The notes beneath the pieces are model-generated. The model had not been told where the DNA came from and did no database searches. It saw only the letters and a list, made by a program, of their open reading frames with translations. From positions 365,730,687-365,794,686 of the forward strand of contig JAUMIR010000001.1 in assembly GCA_030847615.1 (NCBI GenBank): a stretch of 64,000 nucleotides of DNA, read 5' to 3'. Both the position numbers and the translations under genes were made by a program. The DNA is from Gambelia wislizenii. Its lineage: Eukaryota; Chordata; Lepidosauria; Squamata; Crotaphytidae. This document shows, one piece after another, positions 36,201 through 48,200 of this stretch; position 1 is the first letter of the stretch, and every line of letters starts with the position of its first letter.

Positions 36201-39200
36201 TATTAAAAGTCTATAGGAATAAAAATGGTTTGCCTGCCAATGGAAGGACAGCAGGGAGGGGGCCATTCTGGCCTCCCTGGAAAGGAAGTTCCAGAGTCTA
36301 GGGACAGCCACCGAGAAGGCTCTCTCTCATATCCCCACCAACCATGCTTGTGATGGTGATGGGACTAAGAAGGGCCTCTCCTGATGATCTCAGGGCCCAG
36401 GCAGGCTCATACAGGGAGATACAGTCTGCCAGATAGCCTGGATCTAGTTATAGGTCACAACCAGCACTTTGGATTGTGACTGGAAACAAACTGGGAGCCA
36501 GTGGAGCTCTTTTAACATGGGAGTAGTATGGTCCCTGTAATCTGCCCCATTTAGCACTCTGGCTGCAGCTTGTTGAACTAGGTGAAATTTCCAAACACTC
36601 TTCAAAGGCAGTCCCATATAGAGTGCATTACAGTAGTCCAAATGAGATGTAACTAGGGCATGGAGCACCATGGCCAGATCTGGTGTCTCAAGGAACGGGT
36701 ACAGTTGGTACACAAGCTTTAAATGTGCAAAAGCACTCCTACCTAGCACAGAAACCTGGGCCTCCAAGTTCAACGTTGAGTCCAGGAGTATTGTGAACCT
36801 GTGTCTTCAGGGGATGTGTAACCCCATCTAACAAATGCTAAATCCCTACTCCTTGATCTGCCTTTCAACTGATGAAGAGCACTTCTGTCTTATCTGGATT
36901 AAGATTATTTGTTCTCATCCAGTCAATTACTGATGACAAGCACCCATTTAAAATCAAGACAGCCTCCTTGGATTGGAGTGGGAAAGAATAGGAGAGTTTG
37001 GTGTCCTCCTCATATTGACAGCACCAGACCCCAGAACTGAAGGCAAACTCTCCCAGCGTTTTCATGTATATATTAAATAGTATGGGGGACAAAACAGAAC
37101 TTTGAGGAACTCCACAGGCCAATGGCTAGGGGGCTGATCAGGAGTCCCTCAGCACCACCCTCTGAGTTTGCCTCTCCAGGAAGGAATGAAACATTTGGAA
37201 AACAGTGCCTCCAGGTCTCACCCCAGTGAGGTGGCTCAGAAAGATACCGGTGTCAATGATACCAAAAGTTGCTAAAGAGTCCAGCAGAACCAAAAGGAAC
37301 ACACTCCCCCTGTCCAGTTCCCTGCCTGGTCATTTACCAAGGCAACCAAAGCTGTCTGTTCTATAACCAGGCCTGAAATGGATCTAGATAATGTGTTTCA
37401 TCAAGGAACCCCTGGAGCTGGGAGGCCACCACACACTCCCATACCTTGCCCAAAAATCATATGTTAGACAGTGGCCAATAATTATCCATTATATAGAGAT
37501 TCAGGTATGACATTTTCAACAAAGGAGATTTTCAGATGGGGGTCAATATTCCGTGGCAGGCACGGAGCAGGTCAAGAAAGGGGCTCCCTTTTGGACGACA
37601 TCGACCCCTTTTGTCCTGCTCCTGGAGTATTCTATTCACGATGAAACATTGTGAATAAAACACCTATTCCGTGTCTGTCATGGAATCAGGGATGTGGGAC
37701 AAGGAGCCCCATTCCTGTTCCAAGATGACAGGCACAGTTCCTCCACACAAAATGTCAACATTTTGACAGTCCCTAGGCAGGTGATCCTGTCAAAGCCCTG
37801 GCTGATCTCAGGAACAGGAAAATGGCCAGGGCAGTGGACATGATTGCCTCTAAGTGTCCCCTCCTATGAACTGAAGCCAAGTGAGACTCCTGGTTCACCA
37901 GAGAACTAATGGTGATGAAACAAGTGGGTCGGAGACTAGAGCAATGATGGCAGAAGACTCAGAGTGAGTCCGACCAAACACAGGCCAGAGCTCATTGGAA
38001 GGCCAATGCCATGGTGATGGTGGCAGTAAAGAAATTATACTCTGCAACCACTATGTCTGCACAGTGTTGTCTAGCAGAGCTGTCTCAAATGGTCAGGAGC
38101 CTTTTACTGTCACCCACAAGAAGAAAACAAAGACCACTTAACAGCCTGCTGTGAGGAATGTGCAAGAAACTTTGCAGACAAAATCACTTGTATCCACTCT
38201 GACTTGCATGCTATAGTTGAGACACGTCCATTGGATATAATCTTGGTGCCTGCTTGTCCTGTATTATTGGGTAAATTTCAATATGTGCAGCCAGAAGGTA
38301 TGGACAGGATCCTTGGAGAAGTGAGAGCAACCACATGCATACTGGATCCTTGCTCTTCCTGAAAGCTAGAGGGGGGATGGCCAAGTGGGCAAGGAGAATG
38401 GTGAATGCCTCACTGTAACAAGGGTAGTTTCCATCCTTCCTGAAAGAGGCTGTGGTGAAGCTGTTACTAAAAAAAGGCCTCTGTGGATCCCATCATTCTG
38501 AATAATTATCAACCAGTCTCTAACATTCCATTTTTGGGAAACGTTCTGGGACGACTCTTTGGGATGGGACTTGGGGATACTGTTATGCAGTGGTTCCAGT
38601 CCTTCTTAGATGGACAACTCAGAAGGTGGTGCTGGAAACTACTGTTTGGTGCCCTGGCCATTGGCCTGTGGGGTCCCTTAGGGGTCTGTTTTGTCCCCCA
38701 TATGTCTACAGAAAATTGCTGGGAGAGGTCATCCAGAATTTGGGGTTTCAGCATCAAATGACACCCAACTCTATCTCTCCTTCCCATCTGATTCCAAGGA
38801 AGTTATCTCAGTACTGAGCCAATGTCTGTTGTCAGTAATGGACTGGATGAGGGCAAATAAATTGAAACTTAATCCAGACAAAGCAGAGGTGCTCCTGATC
38901 AGTTGAAAGGCAGATCAGGGAATAGGGACTCTGCTTGTGCTGATAGGGTTATGCTTCCACTGAAATCTCAGGCTCTCAGCTTGGGTGTTCTCCTGGACTC
39001 AACTCTGAGCCTGGATGGCCAGCTTTGCGCTGCTTAAACTAGTGCACCAGCTGCGCCTGTTCCTTGAGATGTCAGATCGGGCTACGGTGACACATACCTT
39101 GTTTAGACTACTGCAACACACTCTACATGGGGCTCCCTTTGGAAACTGTTTGGAAACATCAGCAGGTCCAAAATACTGTGGCCAGTGTGCTGACTAGGGC

Positions 39201-42200
39201 CAGTTAAAGGGAGCATACAACTCCCTCACTAAAATAGCTTCACTGGCTACCTGTTCACTTGCAGGCACAATTCAAAGTGCTGGTCATACCTATAAAGCCC
39301 TATACAGCTTAAATCCAGACTATTTGAAAGGATGTATCTCCCAATATGAACTTTCTAGAGATTTAAGATTATTGGGGGAAGGCTTTCTCTCAGTCCCACC
39401 ACCATTACAGGCTCACTTGGTGAGGTCATGAGAGAGAGCCTTCTTGATGGCTGTGCTCACTTTCTGGAATTCCCTTTGATGAGAGCCTAGGGTGGCCCCC
39501 TCCCAGCTTTCCTTTCTCCTGCAAGCAAGGACATTTTTGTTTAAGCAGGGTTTTAATGTATAAGTGTTGGGGGGGGGGGTACTGGATGTTTTATTTATTT
39601 TTTAGAACTTTGCTCCTTGTTAAAATGATTTTAAAATGTTTATATGTGATTTTAACTGTTTTAAATTTTATTGTAATTGCATTTAATTTACTACCTTTGG
39701 AAGCCGCCTTGGGTCCCACTTTAGGAGAAAGGCAGCATATAAATGAAATAAAATAATAAATAACTGTACTATTCACCCACCTAGCAGCCCAACAAAATGC
39801 AGCCAAGTGCATGTAGTCCATTGATCTGAGCCACAAAAGCATTCATGGCAGGGACGGGCAACTTCTGTGTCTCTGCAGCTGCAGGAGTCAAATTGTGTGA
39901 GAAGCTAGGGATGGCATATTTGTGTGCAGATATGTCAAGATATTGGGACATGCAGTAAATTTATTCTGTAAAGAGCTGAAATAAACAAACAGTCTGCAGA
40001 GCACAGCAGAAAGAGAGCTAATGGCAGTTTGCAGAAAGCTAGCAAATGTATCGATATTGATGAGTTCTCAGCTCTGGTGCAGAGCTGACTGGGGGAGGTG
40101 CTAGGAACTCTGCACAGCTGGGTATTTAGTTTGTCCTATAGAGCTGAACTGAGCAGTTCTGTTTTAGACCTCAATGTGTGAAGATGTTTTCTCTTGAATG
40201 CTGTATATAGCTGTAAATATTCTTCATTATGCCCAAGTAAAGAGAAGTTTATTTTAGACACAAGCCTGTGTCTGTGCCTTTATTCTTATGTCTGAAGGAA
40301 CAAATACTCTGCTACCATTTTTTGCTTCCTTGACCTTTTGAAGAGGCACCCAGTGCACGCTAACATCTGACAAGATATACAACATACATTTTATTTTCTG
40401 GCATTTTATTTAATTTAGATTTTATTTAATTCTTACCTTCTTTTGTATTGATTTCTAATGTACTTTATTGGTTTTAAATTTATTTAATCTAACACACACA
40501 CACACACATATATATATATTGTATGAATTATTGCAGTTTATGCCCAATGCATTTGTTGTCTGCAATAAATGTGTGTTTGATTTCTATATATTTTGCACTC
40601 AGTGTAGAACTTTTGTTTCAGGAGCATCATATTTTCTGAGAATTCTAAGCACATCATTATGCACTTGGTTACATATGATGCCTCTCCAAGATAGCACCAT
40701 CATTGCTACACAATCACTGCTGGACTTTGTGTGATGTTTGCACAAAATAATTTCTCCTCTGCTCACAACACAACTATTTCCTCTACCTGTGACAATTGTG
40801 CACTGCATTTCCCTATTATTCCCACACATGACAATACATCCGGACAAAATTGTAAGAGGGGGCAAACAGTGACATAGCTGTAGCTCCATCTATGGGGTGA
40901 GGATGGGATAGTTCAGTGTTGTCATGAAAAATCATTCACATGTTATCATGCTTTAGCTTAATTGCAGCATGGCTTCAGCAGCTATTTGGAATGCTCCCAA
41001 ATTAAGCCAGGATATCTCGTCTATAATAATGTAGTCTCACTCACTTCATACTTTTTTTTAATCTGCTTTAGCTTTTCCAGCATTATTTTATTGACTAGGT
41101 GTTATGGAAAGGTATAGATATAAATAGATACACAGACACACAGAGAGGATATAGAATGCAGTGAAATTAAGCCACATATACAATATAAAAATCCAGAAAA
41201 ATGAGTGATCCATCAAGCTTACAGATAATTCACAATCTTGCAGAAAAAGGACTATCTGTCAGGGCTAAATTGGCAAACTGAAAAATGAAGAAAGGGGAAC
41301 TTCCAAAGTGTTGTGGAGGGAGGTGGTATCAATATTCCTGTATTTCATAAGAACAATATGATCACTTGCTCAGTGTACCATGTATGTTAAAAACAACGCA
41401 GATCTCCATTGCGTTATTTTTCTATGCTCTATTGTAGCCTGTAAAACCTGTTGAGTACATTTATGCATACCGATCACTGTCCAGCAGGGCTGGCTACAGT
41501 CTAAATTCTGTTGCCACTCATGGTAGTAGCTATATCCATCATCTACCTCCTTGGATCTGCCTACTGCTATGATAGCTCTGTTTTTCCAGTTGATTATGCT
41601 CAGGCTGAGCACTAGCCATTTTTTATGCCCACAAAGAAATGTTTGGCATTAGGCATAAATAGTTATTGGTGCACTGTTTTCTTTTAATTTATTACATTAG
41701 TGCCACAAGAGGAGGAGTAACAGCTAAGCACCATTAGTACCTGGTAAGCAAGTCAGTCTGGCCAGAAAGTGGAGGGAGGTTAATGATTATGGTGCCACGA
41801 TTGTTGGGCCCTGCTGAAGACTCAGGCCATTAGAAACAGCCCAATAGTGCCAACCCTTGGTGCCAGGCCTATCTTCTTCCCCTCCTTGAGTAGTTTCTGC
41901 AGAGGAAACCATGGTTGCTTTGTTACAGAGTATGGTTTTACTATCCGTCTGTTCCTGATGAAAACTAAACTCACAGATGTAAAATGCCCCTACCCTGTTC
42001 ACAACTCTCTCAACAGAACTAAATATAAATTGGGTGGATTAAGTGTGCTTTGCTGAAATTAGGCACTATCTATTAATATCTTTAAATTGGGTTTCATAAT
42101 ACCAATTTACTATTCATAATAACTTTTAAAAAGGAAGCCAGACTGGTTCATCTAATGTTTTCCCCACAAGCATTAACCAGCCTCTGAGTATGAAAACATA

Positions 42201-45200
42201 TTCTTCTAAAGAGGGATGCAAGGAACTGATATATACTTGAAGCAGGACCTTATCAGTTTGAAGGATGTTATTATGGCATTTACAGAAGCTTTACATTACT
42301 TAGTGAAGATCTGTTATGCTATTTGAAGTTGATTGGGAAAAGTGGCATACCTTTGGATACATTAGTATATAAGAAGTTACTTTGGTTCAAAGTTCTTTTA
42401 AAGTTCCCTATAGGTGATAGAGTTTTTTTCAACATTTTAAATTTAACACTTGTATTTTCCAGAGGCAAACAGTCCTCAGGGCTATTCTGCATGACCAACA
42501 ATGTTACCATATTAGAACAAAGTAGATAATCCAGGAATGAGATTCTTTCTCCAGTTATCCCAAATTAGTAGAATATAATTAATGAAAAGATGCTTAAATA
42601 TTTAGGCCTATCTCAGTCATAATTCCTAATTAAGGCATCTACTTTGTGGTGTCTGGAGGTATGTTGCCCTATTTGTGTACACTGATGCTCTGAGAAGGGA
42701 TGCAGCCTTCAAGTAACAATGGCAATGGAGCTGCTGTAAAATGTGACATTCAAGTTTGGAATTCTCCAACCAATTTAAATCACAGGTCTCTTGGAAGCAG
42801 AATAGATCAGCTATGGTTTATGCTTTAGAGTTTTTGGTGGCAGATAAGAGTGGAATTGTTGTTTGTTTTAGAAAGGATTTTAGGTATTTATTCATTTGTA
42901 CAATTGTTGTTCTGATGAACCACAAGAAGTCATCAGAGGACCATTCTGTACATCTTTGTGGAGCTGACTGAAAAGTGGCTGGTAGCTCAGTGTATAATAG
43001 TCAGACAAAAAAGTGAAATAAAAGTCCAGGATAATTACATGGTTTAATTGGATGAACAAATAGATAGATTCTTTCAGGAGAAGCCTGAACTTCAGAAGTC
43101 TTATTTCTGTTTGGATGCTTTACCAATGTGTCAAAATTGACACCTTTCTCACCAAGAAAAAGGCCCCATTTACAATCAATTCTATTATGTCTGGATCATT
43201 TGACTCATTTGCATAGCATTAGATCCACAGCAACACAGAAAGCATATGGCTTTGTCTAGGACCTCTTTTGAACTGAAAAGAACAGAAGCCGAAGTCATTT
43301 ACTGCTGCCAGCCCAGAATGATTTAGTAATTATCCTGAATGGCTCTGGAGGAATTAGGACTGGAATTCATCTTCAGAAGTAAATACTTGAGGTGCTGTAG
43401 TTTGATGCATTCAAACGCTTTCTCAGAACTGAAGGACAAGATGATCAAGAGTTGTTTGTCTGCTCTTGTATACAGTGTCAAAGATGTGGAACCTTTTGTC
43501 TACCAGGTATCATCATAGAATGAACTCGGTTTGATCAGAGTGGATATACTGGGTCACAGTGCTGTCCAGTCTGTCAGTTAAAACTCCTGTAAAGTTCTTG
43601 AAGTCCAGATTCATTATGGATATCAAGGAAAAAGAGAGGGGCAAAAAAATGGTCTCAGTGCTTTGCTATCAGAATTTGTATACATCCTTCTTAGTTGTAT
43701 TGATTGCTTGGTTTATTTGACATAAGACTGTGGCCTGGATCCACAAGACCAGAGAAGGATTCCATGTCACAATAAGGCTTTTTAAGAGATCCCTTCTGGC
43801 CACGGCACCCATACCACTTCACAAGCTGCTCTAGAAACTCAGAAGAACATTAGAATAGTTTATGACACTGTATAATGTTTTGCATCCTGACCTTTGAGCT
43901 ATATTAAGCAAGGAGGCCTAAATGCCTGGAAAGAAGCCATAGGCTATGTGGTAAAATTATTCTAATATCAGCCATTATAGCTAAATGCAATTCCCATGTA
44001 AAATACCAATGAGAGATATTCATTCATTGGAATTCTAAGGCTCAAAACCACAGACCATTTTCCCAGAATGCCTGCACATACATTCTCAGGGGTCATATGC
44101 AAACATTCAAACAGCAGTGTCCAAGTTCAATGTCCATTCATGTGAGTCAACATTAATTTGGCCTCAAAATGCAACCTGTATTTGAAACATTTGGAAATAT
44201 GGTCTATTTCCAGTTGGCTACAACCCACATATTCCCACACCAAAATGCAAGCTCCTTGAATCCTGGCACTAAGCCATTGCAATGTAATTATACCATTACA
44301 AGGCATGGTGGCCACTTGTGGCCAAACCAGACAAGGATGTTTATTTTGTTTGAAGCATCTGTATCCTGGTTCTCTTCCCAAGGGTTTAAGTAATGTATAG
44401 AATAATCTGAAGAACTCCTCATTTAGGAATTAGCTGGACCAGAATATACTTCACTTCAGAAAGAGAATTCTATCAGTCAAATATCCTAAAGGCATCAGAT
44501 TCCATCTGATCATGGACATTAAACAGAGTCAGCCCTGGTTAGTACTTGGTTGGGAGACCATCAATGAATACCAGGTGCTGTAGGCTATATTTCAGAGGAG
44601 GGAACTGGCAAAACCACCTCTGAGTATTCTTTGCCTAAGAAGACCCTATGAAATTCATGGAGTTACCATACATCTACAGGCAACATGAAGGGACATACAC
44701 ATACACACCATCATTCAACTGGCCATCCCAAAAAGGTCAATGTTTTTCATTTCCCATATAAACTGACATACAGTAGTACTCCAAATAAGCCCACAAAGCA
44801 CCTAGCAAATAAAAATATTTATTGGTCCCAAGCCCATGGGGCTTACCACACTCTGAAGAAAAGTAGCAAAGCAGCAGGAACATTCCATCTTCCCTTCTGC
44901 CTTACTACATGACATCGTTGTTCTTCTGGCATTCTTTCATTCTGGTCTTGTGGGGGACCAAGCTAAAACCATGTCTTTTTGCTAATTTTTTTTCTGGTTA
45001 GCAAGACACAGTTTTACCTCGGTCCCCCATGGGACTGGAATGAAAGAATGTCAGCATCTAGCAGTAAGGCAGCAGGAAAGACGCAATGTTCCTGCTGATT
45101 TGCCACTTTTCTTTGGAGTGCAGTAAGCCCTTATGTTAGCCCCTTGTAAAAGAAGAGACAGTGACATTTTTGTAAATATTCCTTGCCTTGTTGTTTGGAG

Positions 45201-48200
45201 GCACTTCTTACTAACCACTAGCCACACAGCTGCTTTACAAACCCAACACAAGCTCCTGGTGGAAAGGGGGAACAAGACACACATGTGCCAAGAGGTTGGG
45301 AAGAGCTACAGATGAGGCTGGCAACAGAGGAACTGTGACTGCAGCCCCTGCCATAACGGTAAGTGAAGTGAATTTATCAGATTCCACAACAGGTAACAGC
45401 AGGCATCACTATACCTGCCAACTCAAAGAAGCCTACTTTCAGCATTTAATACTGACAATGTTACAAAATAAGTTCTCATTTTTCATTGTTGAAACAGGTG
45501 CTATGGTCAGGCTCATTATAGTGAGCATTATATACAATCTCTACCAAACATATTTCTCCCTTTTTGCAAAAGCTCTTTGATGCCCACAAAGGTGTTATAA
45601 TTTTGTTAAGCCCTGAAATGTACAGAGTTCCAAGCTGTTCTACCAACATAAAACATATGAAGTGTTTCTTCATATATGTTTTTCCTACATCTCTAAAGCC
45701 CCCCCCCAAACACACACACCAGAGAAAGAAAGAAACCCACCAACCCATGTACTTTTATATATACCATCATAAATATGTCCATTTTACCTGTATAGCAGGG
45801 ATGAGAATCATGAAGCCCTCCAGATGTTGGTGACCTGCAACTCCCAGCAGCCCTAGCCAAGATAGCCAATGATGAGGAACGCTGAGAGTTGAAGTCCAAA
45901 AACATCTAGATGGCCACATGATTCCCATCCCTACTGTTTGGGCAGGACAACTGCTATCCAGAAGCTCCTAGTGTGAGCTGAGATTGTGCAAGTATCATTG
46001 TCGTCGTCGTCGTCATCATCATCATCATCATCATCTTTTATCTGAGCCTGGGCATGGTGGAACTGTGCCTGCCTTTTTTTCCCTCTCCTTCAGTGGCCGA
46101 GGGCAGTGGCAGTTAAAATGAGTATGAGTCTTTCTCCTCTGAAGGTTTGTTTTTCTGCTCCAGAGGACTCTGCCTAATATGTCATCTCCCCATCTTCAAG
46201 AAGCTTATACCAGATCAAATAGTTTCTCCATATAGCCCTGTAATGTCTGCCTCTGATCGGCAGCAGCATTCCAGGATCTCAGGGAGAAGCTTCTCTGTCA
46301 CCTAAACCTACCAGATCCTTTCAGTCAGGTGTGCCAGCATGTGTATGCAAAGCATGTGCTCTACTACTGAGTTATGGCTCCTTCCCATATTGTTAGCATG
46401 CCCTACTACCCCCTCCTTATAATATTTCATAATTAGAAATATTGGACACTTCAAGGGGGTCTAGTAGACCAGGGTGATCCAAAGTGAGGCCAGATGGAGG
46501 TCACAAGGACCTGGGAAGGTGCCTTAGAAATACTGTATTTAGTAAGCACACCCAAGCTAGGATTAAGTGGAGCCCCTAGTAAACAACACCATTAAGGACA
46601 TATGTGCTAATTCCTTTTTGGCCCCCTTGGTGGTGAGTCACACATCCTAAATAATCAAGTGACCTACACAACCCAAATTCCTAAGAAATATCCCTTGGAG
46701 CTCCCTCCTATCCTACAATCTGAGGGTTCCATAAACCCATTGATTCTTATCTTTCAGCCATTAAGAGCAATCAGCCAAGTTTCAGTTTCCTTTGTTTACA
46801 TGGTGGGAAATCCATCTAAGTTTTGTTCTAGCCAAGCACCCCCGCTTCAGGATACGAAGCAGGGTGTAAATATTAGCCTTGAACAATACCAAGGTGTGCC
46901 ACTATGGACAAGACCTGGCCACTCTCTCTGTCAGCACGCCCCCAGATCAGAACTTCCAGTGCCACCTCAGACTTATATCGAAGTACTTAGCTACTCTTCA
47001 AGACTGGTGACTATCACCCTATCCCGCTATCCAATCTTTCTGCCTTAACTCTTCAATAGCCTTGTGTGGTTCTTGTGAGCAATAGCTTTTTGTGTTATTT
47101 CCAATAAGAACATTTTATTTCACTTTAACCTGGTGTTCTCTGCAGTTAGTACTGGTATACATAGGTGAAAAGGTCCCAAAGTTACCCTCCTCTCGCAGCC
47201 TTCCATTTGAGCTAATAATAATAATTCTCCCAAGTATTAATATAATTTTGGCATCAAGCGTGGGGCTCTAAGTACCCTCACCTCTTCAGGTAACTCAAGA
47301 TGTACAAACTCCCATTGCATACATGTCACCACCTGCCATTAGTTCATCTCATGTGAATGCCAACCCCTATGGCAATGCAGGAGGGCATGCTTCCTCACCA
47401 TGACAGCTGGGCTGTCACTTCTGCCTTCTCTGTATCTCCTATCTCCAGGATACTCTTTCCCAAACACATCCCCCAAGTTTGGCTGTATATCCACAATGTT
47501 GTACCTGTCATATTTGTCAGCATCACAGCTACAGCTGTGCACATTAGTTGGAAGCTTATTTTCAGACAAGAATGATCTTCACACATAATAATGACAGTAA
47601 TGAAAACTGGGATTTTTTAAAAAAAATAAGTAAAGGTGTGGGAGTGCCATCTATGAAACAGTCCTAAAAATATTTCTCCTGCATCCTTGCCGACATCAAC
47701 AAATCAGGATTCAGGAAAAGACTGAAGAAAAGCAAGGGCATTTGCACAAGCTTAAAGAGGTTCTTCTATCAGTTTGCAATGGAAATGTAAAATGTATCTT
47801 GGTATGAAAGCCCATTTGCATTACAAATGCCTTTCTTGTACATCATCTACTACGTTAATAATGATAAAGCATGCATATAAATAGCTGGAGCAACTCAAAG
47901 CCTATTTAAGGGCAGATATGAACACCCTTGCTCTTTTCCAAAGATATGGGCTTTTTTCTGCCAAGAGAAATCTTGTCTGCGGAGATGAAATTTTTTAACA
48001 AAAGCACTCTTAACCTTAATTCTTGTGAAAGAACCTTAATTCTTGTGAAAGTGCAGAAAGAGACAGACCCTGTTCAAAGCAGCTATATAGAACTACAGAG
48101 ACATTTTCTTTTATTAAAGAGAAAGAAAAAGCTTTGTGTACCTTTCTGGCGGAATTCAAAGTACTCTCTGGAGAGTGAATACTGACAATAGCTTCTTCTA

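Noticed and set aside
45995..46035. CRISPR-like or tandem array candidates among short repeats
   Set aside because: Plain trinucleotide microsatellite; no repeat-spacer pattern exists in the window.
46659..47048. 129-codon plus-strand frame as a gene
   Set aside because: No recognisable domain and inside an LTR-like region; kept only as part of that region.
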